Made by a program: the position numbers and the translations under genes. The notes under the pieces are model-generated. The model did not search any database, had not been told where the DNA came from, and saw only the letters and a program-made list of their open reading frames with translations. This document shows, piece by piece, positions 18,357 through 27,019 of a DNA stretch of 64,000 nucleotides. The stretch covers positions 1 to 64,000 of the forward strand of contig CAYUMU010000004.1 of NCBI GenBank assembly GCA_964445985.1, read 5' to 3'. The stretch comes from CAYUMU01 sp964445985. Lineage in GTDB: Bacteria; Planctomycetota; Planctomycetia; Pirellulales; S012-138. Within the stretch, counting starts at the first letter, position 1, and each line of letters starts with the position of its first letter.

Positions 18357-18382
18357 CCACCCCGCGTTTCCACGCGGGGTGG
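18357..18382. repeat. strong hairpin between pstS and pstC
   Basis: CCACCCCGCGT and ACGCGGGGTGG form a perfect 11-base stem. In the transcribed (minus) sense the loop reads GGAA, a stable GNRA tetraloop. There is no T-tract after it, so it is more likely a transcript-stabilising or partial-termination element that leaves pstS mRNA in excess of pstCAB. That role is inferred. Confidence 0.55.
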
Positions 18383-18397
18383 CGAATCTTTTCAGCC

Positions 18398-18414
18398 GTC
18401 AGGCTCCGCCTGAC
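18398..18414. repeat. second pstS-pstC hairpin
   Basis: GTCAGGC and GCCTGAC form a perfect seven-base stem around TCC. The TCC/GGA loop is shared with the hairpins flanking pstB and with the one before alaS. Confidence 0.5.
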
Positions 18415-18451
18415 CCATTGTGCACAAACTGGCCATTGCCACGGGGGCGAG

Positions 18452-19441
18452 TTACGGTTTGATTCCCAGTTCGTCGAGCACCCGTTGAGCAACTTCGGCC
18501 GTGACGGGGAAGTAGCCGTCTTTGATGACGACTTCTTGGCCTTGCTTGCTGTAGATGTACTTGATGAACTCGCGTCGCAGGGGATCGAGTTGGGTTCCCG
18601 GTTTGTGGTTCACGTAGACTAACAAGAACCGGGCCAGGGGGTAGTCGCCCGAGTAGGCGTTCTCGCTCGTGGCGGCGACGGGCTCGCTATCGGCGTCGGC
18701 GGCGAGCGGCACGGCTTTCACATCGGCCGTGGCATAACCGATGCCGCTATAGCCGATGGCTGCCTTTTCGCGGGCCACGCCTTGCACCACCGACGAGCTA
18801 CCCGGCTGTTCCTTCACGGCGTCTTTGAAGTCGCCCTTACCTAGGGCAAATTCTTTGAAGTAACCGTAAGTGCCCGAGGCCGAGTTGCGTCCGTACAGGC
18901 TAATGGGGCTGGCAGCCCAAGTACCGGTCAGTCCGACATCGCCCCAGGTTTTGGCCTCTTTGGCCTGGCCCAGGTTGCGGTTCTTGCTGAAGATGGCGTC
19001 GACCTGCGGCAGGGTGAGCGACTGAATCGGATTGTCTTTGTTGACAAACACGGCCAGCATGTCGATGCCCGTTGGCAAGGCGGTGGGCTTGTAGCCGAAC
19101 TTGGATTCAAAGGCGTCTACCTCTTGCGACTTCATCTCCCGGCTCATGGGGCCAAAGTTGGCGGTTCCGGCCACCAAAGCCGGGGGAGCCGTGGAGGAAC
19201 CTTTGCCTTCGATCTCCACGCGCACGTTGGGGTAGAACTTGTTGAAACCCTCGGCCCACAGGGCCATCAGGTTGTTCATCGTGTCGGAGCCCACGCTCTT
19301 GATATTGCCCGAGACGCCCTGAGCCGGCTTGTACTCTGGCAATTTGGAGTCAACGCTCACCCCCTGGGCAGCCAGCGGGCTGGCGATCAGCAGGGCCACG
19401 CCGATCGCGAACCTTCGAAGCCAGCAGTTCCGTGACGACAT
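18452..19441 (-). CDS. pstS: phosphate-binding protein PstS
   Basis: A 329-residue periplasmic phosphate-binding protein that delivers phosphate to PstCA. An N-terminal signal (FAIGVALLIASPLAAQ) is followed by the PstS-type opening GNIKSVGSDTMNNLMALW. Ligand-loop candidates are EGKGSSTAPPALVAGTANFG and the NSASGTYGYFKE segment. The usual Asp in the second loop is not obvious, so binding details should be modelled. The ATG at 19441 is preferred over 19450 because GGGAG lies nine bases upstream of it but abuts the earlier ATG. It is the first gene of the operon, preceded by three Pho-box-like repeats and followed by two hairpins. Confidence 0.93.
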   Translation of the reverse strand: MSSRNCWLRRFAIGVALLIASPLAAQGVSVDSKLPEYKPAQGVSGNIKSVGSDTMNNLMALWAEGFNKFYPNVRVEIEGKGSSTAPPALVAGTANFGPMSREMKSQEVDAFESKFGYKPTALPTGIDMLAVFVNKDNPIQSLTLPQVDAIFSKNRNLGQAKEAKTWGDVGLTGTWAASPISLYGRNSASGTYGYFKEFALGKGDFKDAVKEQPGSSSVVQGVAREKAAIGYSGIGYATADVKAVPLAADADSEPVAATSENAYSGDYPLARFLLVYVNHKPGTQLDPLRREFIKYIYSKQGQEVVIKDGYFPVTAEVAQRVLDELGIKP

Positions 19442-19514
19442 GACATTCATCTCCCGAGCAATGACGTTTCACGAGTCTCACACGCACTGATTGAGCACCA
19501 GTGGACACTCCGAG

Positions 19515-19542
19515 TGTTAAGAAATGGTGAAGATTGTGTGAA
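19515..19542 (-). promoter_or_regulatory. putative Pho box upstream of pstS
   Basis: On the minus strand TTCACA, TTCACC and TTAACA occur at exact 11-base intervals (plus-strand TGTGAA 19537-19542, GGTGAA 19526-19531, TGTTAA 19515-19520). Eleven-base-phased TTAACA-like repeats are the known layout of PhoP-type response-regulator boxes. The site lies about 75-100 bases before the pstS start, suggesting induction by phosphate starvation. No clear -10 could be assigned. Confidence 0.6.
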
Positions 19543-19769
19543 ACGCCGACCCTGGAGTCGCTGGTGCCGAGGGCGAAGACTGCGGGGCCGGCTGGACTCC
19601 ACACGGGGACGTCCTCTGTCAAAATCTGCAAGTAATTGCCGCGGCGGCGGATACAATGAGAGGCCCAGTCGCCAGAAGGGAGGGGTATGCCAGTGCGAAC
19701 GGACTCCCTCTTTCGGGCAGGCTGATCGATCAGGTCGTTTCCAATTTATCTGCGTGTGGGAGGAGTGTT

Positions 19770-20513
19770 ATGGTCCAGGCCCTGGCAAGAACGTGGATTT
19801 ACAGCGCATTGGCTGCTTGCGGGCTTTGTGCAAATCTTCAGGCCCAAGAGGAGCCAGCCAAACCGCAGCCTGCGAAGAAAGCGCCCGCGGCGATGGATGT
19901 GGTAAAAGAGGATCCCCAACTGCCTCGCGTGCTGCTGATCGGTGACTCCATTTCCATTGGATACACCGTTCCCGTTCGTTCCCTATTGCAGGGCGAAGCC
20001 AACGTCCTTCGTCCCCGTACCAATTGCGGACCCACCATTCGCGGTTTGGAACAAATCGACACCTGGCTGGGCGATGGCAAATGGGACGTGATCCACTTCA
20101 ACTGGGGATTGCACGACCTGAAGTTCATGGGCTCCGATGGGCAGAACCTGGCCGATCCCGCCGCATCGACCAGCAAACGCCAGGTGCCGCCCGAAGAGTA
20201 CGAAGCCAACTTGCGGAAACTGGTGGCGCGACTCAAGAAAACCGGCGCCGCGCTGATTTGGTGCAGCACCACGCCTGTTCCTCAGGGAGCGAAGGGCCGG
20301 CTGGTGGGTGACGAAGTGGCCTACAACAAGATCGCGGCCAAAGTCATGGAAGAAAATCAGGTCGCCACCAACGACCTGTATGCTTTCGCCCTGCCCAAGC
20401 TGGAAAAGATTCAGCGCAAGGCCGACGTGCATTACACGCCTGAAGGCTCGCAAGCCCTGGCCGAGCAGGTGGTGAAGACCATCCGCGAAGCCCTGGCCGC
20501 GAAACAGAAGTAG
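19770..20513 (+). CDS. SGNH/GDSL hydrolase, exported
   Basis: About 247 residues from the ATG at 19770, which has the strong GGGAGGAG ribosome-binding site five bases upstream; the frame is open from 19656 but the upstream part lacks similarity. A signal segment (LARTWIYSALAACGLCANLQAQ) is followed by a Lys/Pro linker. SGNH blocks seen are VLLIGDSISIGY (nucleophile Ser), FNWGLHDLKFMG in place of GxND, and the catalytic pair in DVHYTPEGSQALAEQV. It is likely an esterase acting on carbohydrate or lipid esters outside the cytoplasm; the substrate is unknown. It converges on the patatin gene. Confidence 0.85.
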   Translation: MVQALARTWIYSALAACGLCANLQAQEEPAKPQPAKKAPAAMDVVKEDPQLPRVLLIGDSISIGYTVPVRSLLQGEANVLRPRTNCGPTIRGLEQIDTWLGDGKWDVIHFNWGLHDLKFMGSDGQNLADPAASTSKRQVPPEEYEANLRKLVARLKKTGAALIWCSTTPVPQGAKGRLVGDEVAYNKIAAKVMEENQVATNDLYAFALPKLEKIQRKADVHYTPEGSQALAEQVVKTIREALAAKQK

Positions 20514-20540
20514 GCTTGCGCTGCACGCAAGATAGCCGGC

Positions 20541-21602
20541 TCACGCCACTTCGCGCGATTCCGCTTCACGCACGAGCAGGTCGACAAACCGGTCGATCTG
20601 TTCATCATGTTGTTCGGCCGCTTCCGCGCCGAGTTCCAACAGCCCGTTGATGTTGCCCGGCGAGGCGTCATCGAGCTCGCTGCTGGTATCGGGGGGGAGG
20701 CGATCCATCTCCACATTGACGCGGAGATATTGATTGGGCGAGCCGACGGCGTCGAACGCGAGGTTGATTTCGTAGTCGGCCGTTTCGGCCATGGAAGTGA
20801 GCATGATATCGAAGAGCGGCTTGATCCAGGCAATGGCCCCAAAGTCTTTGGCCTCTTCGTAAGGGTAGGGTCGCCGCACCGAGCCGGTGCCTACCGAGAA
20901 GATCGCCATTTGCGAGGCCCTGGCCCCGAACAGCGTGCGGGCTTCGGCGTAGGCGCAGAGGGAGGGGTTGTTGGCAAACACCCCGCCATCGATCACCGGG
21001 TAACTTACGCCGGTGAGCGACTTGATGAGCGGCACTTCAAAATAGGTGGGGGCGGCCGAGGTGGCGCGGGCGACGTCGCGAATCAAAAAGTCCCGCCCCT
21101 CCGACTCGCGGGCGTCGTGCTGGGTGAAGAACATGGCCTTGCGGCGACGGATATCGTAGCCCGTCACCAGGCAGGGCTTGAGCAGTTCACTCAATTTGCC
21201 GTCTTCGAAGCAGCCTTGGAGCATGCGTTCGATGCCAGCGGACGGATATTTTTCATCGTTCAGGCCGCCCATGGAAGCCAGGCTATGAAAGATGGGGATG
21301 TCGAAGATTTCTGCCCCGTTGCGCACATACATATCCAATGCCTCGCAGGCCGTGTAGCGAGGTCGGCCGGTTGCCGCGTCGGGGTACAAATAGATGCACG
21401 TTAAGATCCCGCCCGTGCTCGTGCCGGCAAACAGGTCAAAGAAGTCGCTGAGCCGGGTTTCGCTGCTGCCGGTCCTGGCTTGCAGCTTGGCTTCCAGTTC
21501 TGTGAGGATGCGGGCCGCGATCACGCCGCGAATCCCCCCGCCATCGATGGAAAGGATGCGATAGATGCGACCTTCTTCCGGAACTCGTTGGCTTAACTTC
21601 AT
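20541..21602 (-). CDS. patatin-like phospholipase
   Basis: A 353-residue cytoplasmic patatin-like acyl hydrolase. It has the oxyanion motif RILSIDGGGIRGVIAARIL, the nucleophile elbow FAGTSTGGILTC (Ser in GTSTG) and the catalytic Asp in YPVIDGGVFANNPSLCAY. These predict cleavage of fatty acids from membrane lipids. The ATG at 21602 is chosen because conservation starts there. Patatins of this type also occur as CBASS effectors, but no cyclic-nucleotide synthase lies beside it, so a housekeeping or lipid-turnover role is more likely. It is divergent from the SpoU methyltransferase gene. Confidence 0.87.
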   Translation of the reverse strand: MKLSQRVPEEGRIYRILSIDGGGIRGVIAARILTELEAKLQARTGSSETRLSDFFDLFAGTSTGGILTCIYLYPDAATGRPRYTACEALDMYVRNGAEIFDIPIFHSLASMGGLNDEKYPSAGIERMLQGCFEDGKLSELLKPCLVTGYDIRRRKAMFFTQHDARESEGRDFLIRDVARATSAAPTYFEVPLIKSLTGVSYPVIDGGVFANNPSLCAYAEARTLFGARASQMAIFSVGTGSVRRPYPYEEAKDFGAIAWIKPLFDIMLTSMAETADYEINLAFDAVGSPNQYLRVNVEMDRLPPDTSSELDDASPGNINGLLELGAEAAEQHDEQIDRFVDLLVREAESREVA

Positions 21603-21818
21603 GCTGGTGGCGCGATATAAGTTGAACGACCGTGGCGGTCGCGGCAGGACGCAAATCAAGACGGTTCGCAGTGAATGACGGGAAGGAGATCGACGGCAAG
21701 AGTCGATCTTCCCGCGATCTGTCGATTATAGTGCGGCCGATTGCTCGATCCTAGCTGGGCGAAACCGTTCCGCGACCCATCTCTCCACCCTCACCCGTTC
21801 GTCTCCCGGCCGGCAATC

Positions 21819-22319
21819 ATGTCTCAATTCGTTCACCTGCGACACAAACCTCCCACGGCTCTCAATGCCCCGCGCAGCCTGATCGTGGCCTGCGCGCCCA
21901 TGCGCAGCAACGTGAACCTTTCCAACATTATTCGCACGGCGGGTTGCTGCGGGATTGAACGGGTCATTGGCTGCGGAACGCCGAAGGTGTTGCAGAAAGT
22001 GGCGCGCGACGGCGCGGAAAGCGTGCAGTTGGAAGTTCACCGCACGCTGCCACCGGTGCTTAAACGCCTGAAAGAGGCTGGTCACCGACTCGTGGGTTTG
22101 GAACAGACCACCGGCAGCGTATCGCTCCACGCCTACGCTTTTCCTCCGCTGCCCGTGCTGGTGATCGGCAACGAACGGCAGGGGCTGACCGAAGACGTGC
22201 TGGAACTGCTGGACGACGTGGTCGAGATTCCCGTGTATGGTCGCCCTTTCAGCTACAACGTGGCCACGGCCACCGCCATGGCGCTTTACGAATACTGCCG
22301 CCAATTCCCCAGCGGTTAG
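21819..22319 (+). CDS. SpoU/TrmH family RNA 2'-O-methyltransferase
   Basis: A 166-residue SpoU-family methyltransferase that transfers a methyl group from S-adenosylmethionine to a ribose 2'-OH of tRNA or rRNA. All three SpoU motifs are visible: motif 1 NLSNIIRTAGCCGIERVIG, motif 2 VLVIGNERQGLTEDVLEL and motif 3 EIPVYGRPFSYNVATATAMA, which form the trefoil-knot cofactor site. The length matches single-domain TrmL/TrmH types without an N-terminal RNA-binding domain. The ATG at 21819 is preferred to an upstream TTG. The target nucleotide cannot be assigned. Its last 20 bases are partly duplicated about 1 kb downstream. Confidence 0.88.
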   Translation: MSQFVHLRHKPPTALNAPRSLIVACAPMRSNVNLSNIIRTAGCCGIERVIGCGTPKVLQKVARDGAESVQLEVHRTLPPVLKRLKEAGHRLVGLEQTTGSVSLHAYAFPPLPVLVIGNERQGLTEDVLELLDDVVEIPVYGRPFSYNVATATAMALYEYCRQFPSG

Positions 22320-22341
22320 CAAGGCTCCCCCAATGACGCTT

Positions 22342-22381
22342 GGGTGGCACTCAGAACGGGGGCATGCCGATGGTGCCACCC
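22342..22381. terminator. hairpin between convergent genes
   Basis: GGGTGGCAC at 22342-22350 and GTGCCACCC at 22373-22381 form a nine-base stem with a 22-base loop. The position between two convergent gene ends suits a bidirectional terminator, though no T-tract follows. Confidence 0.45.
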
Positions 22382-22415
22382 CGCCGCTAGCCCTGCCCTT
22401 GGAACGCTCCGCTCG

Positions 22416-23126
22416 TTATCTATCAAAAATACCCGGACGAAACTCACGCAACTCCATCCTAGCCTGGTCGCTCAACAAATCTTGACCGACTACCAAGCGA
22501 GTTAACGACGGCATTCGTAAGAATACGGGAACGGAAGCGTCGGAAATATCGCAACGCACAACGGCCAGATTAGAAAGTCGCGGAAGTCTCGACAGCGAAT
22601 CGATTCCCCGATCGGATACTGGGAGATCCGTGAGGTGAAGCGTTTCTAGTTGATGGCACCCATTTGACAGCACTTCGCACGCATGGTCGTCGCACGCGTT
22701 TCGTGCCAACTGAAGGAAGTCGAGTCCGCTGACGCGAGAAACTGCACTGTAGTCGCTCGACGTCAAGGGAGCGCAAATGTAAAGTTTTGATAGATTGTTG
22801 CTTTTCGTCAATTCCTCCAATGCGTCAGTATCCCAGGTGACGTTATCTAGCGCTAAAGATGTACTCAAAGACAAACGGCTGACCCATCTGAGTTGCGACC
22901 GACTCACATGCCGATTTCTAAAGGAGACACTGTAATCCCCAAGTGCCCAGGAAAGATCAAAGCCTTCTGAGTCCCAAAGTGTGTCCGTGACAGTTGCGCC
23001 GCTAGCTTCCAAGCAATAGATGTAGTAATAATCAGCAATCGATCGTCGATAACAAACGCCGAGCGCGATAATCGCTAAACAAAGGGATAGAAAACTCCAT
23101 AAACGTAAACGATGGCGTCTCATCAC
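22416..23126 (-). CDS. membrane-anchored leucine-rich-repeat-like protein
   Basis: A 236-residue protein with an N-terminal basic stretch and one membrane segment (FLSLCLAIIALGVCY). The rest shows leucine-rich-repeat-like spacing, for example ALEELTKSNNLSKLYICAPL, QLETLHLTDLPVSDRGIDSL and LPRLSNLAVVRCDISDASVP. No catalytic motif is seen, so a binding role outside the cytoplasm is most likely. The DNA is visibly less GC-rich than its neighbours, and the gene sits between two copies of a 21-base sequence, which suggests acquisition. Function is unknown. Confidence 0.7.
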   Translation of the reverse strand: MMRRHRLRLWSFLSLCLAIIALGVCYRRSIADYYYIYCLEASGATVTDTLWDSEGFDLSWALGDYSVSFRNRHVSRSQLRWVSRLSLSTSLALDNVTWDTDALEELTKSNNLSKLYICAPLTSSDYSAVSRVSGLDFLQLARNACDDHACEVLSNGCHQLETLHLTDLPVSDRGIDSLSRLPRLSNLAVVRCDISDASVPVFLRMPSLTRLVVGQDLLSDQARMELREFRPGIFDR

Positions 23127-23427
23127 CTACTCCAATAAATCAATTGCCTTCGTGCGATTACGTACGGGTCGGAGGGCACGCCCCTTGAGCCCACCGCGAA
23201 GGGCGTGGCAGCAGCAGGGTTGACCAGAACCCACGCGGATAACGCCCAACCAGGCGTTCGCCCGAGCGGTCCCACCATTTTCCTCCGCTTCAACCTCGCT
23301 GTACATAGCAAAGCTCCCTGGCGTCCGACCCCCAGCCACGCGGCCTGCCAATTCCCCAGCGGATAGCGGCGTTCTCCATCAAGCTGCTGCTCAATCCCCA
23401 TTGTCCGCCGTTGCTCGGATTGCTAGC
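23127..23427. other. gene-free region upstream of pgpA
   Basis: No convincing gene is seen in these 300 bases. Positions 23347-23367 repeat 20 of 21 bases of the 3' end of the SpoU gene (22300-22320). The rest is non-coding by eye, or a decayed coding remnant. Confidence 0.4.
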
Positions 23428-23991
23428 ATGCCGGGCATGACATCCCGCGCCACGCCAGCCCCCGATCCCACCGCGCCGGATGCCCGACCGCCCAGCTCGG
23501 TTTTCAATCGTGCCATCGTGTGGTTGGCCTGCGGCTTCGGCTTCGGTTTTTTCCCTTACATGCCCGGCACGGTAGGCGCCATTTGGGGAGTTCCGCTAGC
23601 CTGGGGGCTCGCGCAACTGCACCCCCTCTGGCAAGCGGCGATTCTCATCGCACTGTTTGTGATTGGCATTCCTATTTGTCAGCGCGCGGCGGAAGCCCTC
23701 GGTCGCAAAGATCCCGGAGCGGTGGTCTTTGACGAAATCGTGAGCATGCCGCTGGTTTTTATGTTTGTGGACTTGCGAACCGGTTCCAACGCTCAGGTTA
23801 TTGCCCTGCTGGTGGTTGGCTATCTGCTGCACCGCCTGTTCGATATCACCAAGCCGCCCCCCGCGCGCCAGGCCGAACGCATGCAGCCCGCTGGCTTGGG
23901 CATCATGGCCGACGACGTCATTGCCGGCCTCTACGCCTGCGCGGCACTGCACTTGCTGATCGTGCTCAAATTCTTCGAGTTCTTGCTGTAA
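23428..23991 (+). CDS. pgpA: phosphatidylglycerophosphatase A
   Basis: About 187 residues of a PgpA-type integral membrane phosphatase, which converts phosphatidylglycerol phosphate to phosphatidylglycerol. Family motifs are GFGFFPYMPGTVGAIWGVPL, the metal-binding FDEIVSMPLVF, LHRLFDITKPPPARQAER and the C-terminal GIMADDVIAGLYA. Hydrophobic segments lie at about residues 30-50, 65-85, 105-130 and near the C-terminus. The start is ambiguous among 23401 (TTG), 23428 and 23437 (both ATG) because none has a clear ribosome-binding site. The N-terminal 30 residues are Pro/Ala-rich and not conserved in the family. folD follows after 71 bases. Confidence 0.9.
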   Translation: MPGMTSRATPAPDPTAPDARPPSSVFNRAIVWLACGFGFGFFPYMPGTVGAIWGVPLAWGLAQLHPLWQAAILIALFVIGIPICQRAAEALGRKDPGAVVFDEIVSMPLVFMFVDLRTGSNAQVIALLVVGYLLHRLFDITKPPPARQAERMQPAGLGIMADDVIAGLYACAALHLLIVLKFFEFLL

Positions 23992-24062
23992 ACTAAACGC
24001 CGCGCGGCCATGCCTTTTATCGCCAGGCACTCGGCACGCATCACAAGCAGGAAGGGAGTTTT

Positions 24063-24932
24063 GTGACGGCCCAAATTCTTTACGGCAAACCGCTCGCGGA
24101 GAAACTTCGCGGCCAGGTCGCGCAAGAAGTGCAGGCTTTGGTGGGGGCAGGCGGCCCCGTGCCCTGTTTGGCCGCGGTGCTCGTGGGCGAAAACCCGGCC
24201 AGCGAAGTTTACGTGCGCAATAAACGCCGCGCCTGCCGCGAGGCCGGGATCGAAAGCCAACTGCACCGACTGCCAACAGCGGCAACCGAGCAACAACTGC
24301 TGCTGTTGCTCGACCAGTTGAACGCCAACCCCGCCGTGCATGGCATTCTGGTGCAATTGCCGCTTCCCGCCGGTATCGATTCCACCCGCGTGCTCGATCA
24401 TGTGCTGCCGGCCAAAGACGTGGATTGTTTTCACCCCGAAAACGTGGGCCGCATGGTGCAAGGCCGGCCGCGATTCCTTCCCTGCACTCCCTCGGGCGTG
24501 ATCGCGCTGCTCAAGGAACACAACATTGACACGGCTGGCCGGCATGCCGTGATCGTGGGACGAAGCGAAATCGTGGGCAAGCCGCTGGCCAGCATGCTCC
24601 TCGCCCGCGGACCTGGCGGCGACGCCACCGTAACGGTTTGCCATAGCCGCTCGCAAAATCTGGCGCGGATTACTCGCTCCGCCGATATCTTGATTGCAGC
24701 CGTGGGTCAGGCGAAATTGATCACCGCCGACATGGTGCAGCCCGGCGCGGCCGTGATCGACGTGGGCATCAATCGCACGGAGACCGGCCTGGTGGGCGAT
24801 GTTGACTACGATGCGTTGTTGCCGGTTGCCGGATACCTGACACCTGTTCCCGGCGGCATCGGCCCGCTTACGATCGCCATGCTGCTGGCCAACACGTTGG
24901 CCGCCGCCCAATCCGCCAGTGAAGCCACTTAG
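24063..24932 (+). CDS. folD: bifunctional methylenetetrahydrofolate dehydrogenase/cyclohydrolase FolD
   Basis: A 289-residue FolD, which interconverts methylene-, methenyl- and formyl-tetrahydrofolate in cytoplasmic one-carbon metabolism. Motifs seen are the catalytic-Lys region SEVYVRNKRRACREAGI, GILVQLPLP, KDVDCFHPENVGRM, the NADP-binding VIVGRSEIVGKPLASMLL and the terminal GYLTPVPGGIGPLTIAML. Translation begins at GTG, supported by AGGAAGGGAG just upstream. It lies between pgpA and zwf in one direction, with 25 bases to zwf. Pairing with zwf is consistent with joint NADPH supply. Confidence 0.95.
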   Translation: MTAQILYGKPLAEKLRGQVAQEVQALVGAGGPVPCLAAVLVGENPASEVYVRNKRRACREAGIESQLHRLPTAATEQQLLLLLDQLNANPAVHGILVQLPLPAGIDSTRVLDHVLPAKDVDCFHPENVGRMVQGRPRFLPCTPSGVIALLKEHNIDTAGRHAVIVGRSEIVGKPLASMLLARGPGGDATVTVCHSRSQNLARITRSADILIAAVGQAKLITADMVQPGAAVIDVGINRTETGLVGDVDYDALLPVAGYLTPVPGGIGPLTIAMLLANTLAAAQSASEAT

Positions 24933-24957
24933 CAAATAATCTCGAAAGGAATCGCTC

Positions 24958-26502
24958 ATGGCCGAAGACGCTTCTCCCTTTGCAGAAACTCCCGCACCGC
25001 CGGGTCCCTGCACCATCGTTATCTTTGGCGCCACTGGTGACCTGACCCGCCGTAAGTTGCTCCCTTCGCTCTGCAATCTTTCCGCTCGTAAACTACTGCC
25101 CGAAAAGTTTGCCGTGGTGGGCTACGCTTTCGATCAACTCGATACGGCCGCGTTTACCAAAGCCACGGCCGAAGGCGTTCGCGCCATGGCGCCCGAAGGT
25201 TTCGATCCCGCCAAGTGGGACGAGTTGGCCGAGGGCCGGCTTTTCTTTCAGCAGGGCGACTTCGATAAGCCTGAGGGGTACAAGCGGCTGAAAGACCTGC
25301 TGGCCAAAGTGGACGAGCAGTGCGGCACCGAAGGCAATTACCTGTTCTACCTGGCCACGCCGCCGCGATTTTTCGGCACCATTGTGGAGCAGTTGGCCGC
25401 GGTAGGGCTCACCACCGAAAACCAAACCGATGCCAGCCAGGCGCGCACCTGGCGGCGGGTGATCATTGAGAAACCGTTCGGCCACGATCTGGACTCGGCC
25501 CGCGAGCTCAATCGCCGCCTTGCCGCCGCGCTCGATGAATCGCAGGTATTTCGCATCGATCACTACCTGGGCAAGGAAACCGTTCAGAACCTGATGGTGT
25601 TTCGCTTTGCCAACGGCATTTTCGAACCCATTTGGAATCGGCGTTACATCGACCACGTGCAAATCACGGTGGCCGAAACCGTGGGCGTGGAACACCGCGC
25701 TGCCTATTATGACCACGCCGGGGCCATGCGTGACATGATCCCCAGCCACATCTTCCAGGTGTTGGCCATGGTGGCCATGGAATCGCCCACCTCGTTCGAC
25801 GCCGACGCCGTGCGTGACGAAAAGGTCAAGGTGCTGCGCGCCATCCACGCGATGCGCGACGACGAGGTGCTCACGCATGCCGTGCGAGGACAGTACGGCC
25901 CTGGCAAGGTGGAGAACGAAAAGGTCATTGGCTATCGCAACTCGCCCGGCGTGCGCGCCGACTCACCGGTCGAAACCTTCGCGGCCCTTAAGCTCAAGAT
26001 TGATAGTTGGCGTTGGGCCGACGTGCCATTCTACATTCGCACGGGCAAGTGCCTGCCCGAGCGAGTTTCCGAGGTGGTGGTCCGCTTCAAACGCGCTCCG
26101 CAGTTGCTATTCCGCGACACGGCCGCGGCCAAGCTGCCCACCAACGAGTTGGTGCTGCAGATCCAGCCCAACGAGAGCATTTCGCTCCGGTTCCAGGTCA
26201 AGCTGCCTGGCATCACGGTTCGCACGGCCCCCGTGGAAATGCAGTTCTGCCAGCAAGACATGTTCGGCAGTTGGCCGGTCACCGGCTACGAAACCCTGCT
26301 GTACGACGGCATGCTGGGGGACGGCACGTTGTTCCAGCGGGAAGACTTTGTGGACGCGGCCTGGAAGATTCTCACGCCAATCCTCGATGTGTGGCAATCG
26401 CTCCCGCCGCGCGGTTTCCCCAACTACGCCGCCGGAACTTGGGGCCCCAAAGAGGCGGAAGAGTTGCTGGCCCGCGATGGCAGGGCCTGGCGTTTGGGTT
26501 AA
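24958..26502 (+). CDS. zwf: glucose-6-phosphate 1-dehydrogenase
   Basis: A 514-residue Zwf, catalysing glucose 6-phosphate plus NADP to 6-phosphogluconolactone in the oxidative pentose phosphate pathway. The NADP fold is IVIFGATGDLTRRKLLPSL, the substrate-binding signature VFRIDHYLGKETVQNLMVFR, and downstream stretches YYDHAGAMRDMIPSHIFQ and FYIRTGKCLPERVSEVVVRF are typical. Length is normal for the family. AAGGA precedes the ATG by ten bases. It is the last gene of the pgpA-folD-zwf group and is followed by a 517-base gap. Confidence 0.97.
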   Translation: MAEDASPFAETPAPPGPCTIVIFGATGDLTRRKLLPSLCNLSARKLLPEKFAVVGYAFDQLDTAAFTKATAEGVRAMAPEGFDPAKWDELAEGRLFFQQGDFDKPEGYKRLKDLLAKVDEQCGTEGNYLFYLATPPRFFGTIVEQLAAVGLTTENQTDASQARTWRRVIIEKPFGHDLDSARELNRRLAAALDESQVFRIDHYLGKETVQNLMVFRFANGIFEPIWNRRYIDHVQITVAETVGVEHRAAYYDHAGAMRDMIPSHIFQVLAMVAMESPTSFDADAVRDEKVKVLRAIHAMRDDEVLTHAVRGQYGPGKVENEKVIGYRNSPGVRADSPVETFAALKLKIDSWRWADVPFYIRTGKCLPERVSEVVVRFKRAPQLLFRDTAAAKLPTNELVLQIQPNESISLRFQVKLPGITVRTAPVEMQFCQQDMFGSWPVTGYETLLYDGMLGDGTLFQREDFVDAAWKILTPILDVWQSLPPRGFPNYAAGTWGPKEAEELLARDGRAWRLG

Positions 26503-27019
26503 TTTTCGCTGAGCATGGTCTTCCACGACCTGCTTGTTTCCTGCGCGGCCGTTGGAATCGGGTTCATGGTCAGCCAGCTTCAAGCTCGTTCTCGACAAAT
26601 AAAGTAGCGGCGTCGCTGGATAACCTGCCACTCAACTCGCGCCATTGATGTTTGATCCTAAACCTTATTAATAAAACGGACGGTTTGCGGTGAATCATGG
26701 GCATTGTTTTGCCGATCTGGGCGCGGCGACTTGCTCGACCATTGACAGTTGCAACCTCGATTCATACGCTTGCCAAGAGCTTCTTCTCGTTGAGATCGCG
26801 CCCCCTCACCGTCTTGAAGCGGTCGCCCATCCAGGGCGGCAACAGGCAACACTTTCGCTCCAATGTCTTGGCGAATTCCGAGGTAGTTCGGGGGCCACGC
26901 TCCCCGTCATTTGCACTAGCAGCGCAAGCGGCATGACTCAAGGCAATTCGCCCTGCCTTGGAGCAAGCTCGACTGTCGCATCGAGAACATAGAAGCAACT
27001 TTTCTTGAGTAAATTCATA
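26503..27019. other. 517-base gap without a convincing gene
   Basis: Short open frames exist on both strands (about 26697-26936 plus, 26762-26998 minus) but none has family motifs, a ribosome-binding site or support from a second frame. A weak sigma-70-like promoter, TTGACA at 26742-26747 and TACGCT at 26765-26770 with a 17-base spacer, could drive the RND genes with a long leader. An AT-rich stretch lies at about 26663-26690. Confidence 0.4.

Noticed and set aside
20541..21602. Patatin as a CBASS anti-phage effector
   Set aside because: No cyclic-nucleotide synthase, HORMA or E1/E2-type gene is adjacent. The neighbours are a hydrolase and an RNA methyltransferase.
26697..26936. A small plus-strand gene before the RND adaptor
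   Set aside because: About 80 codons with no motif or ribosome-binding site; an equally long frame exists on the opposite strand.
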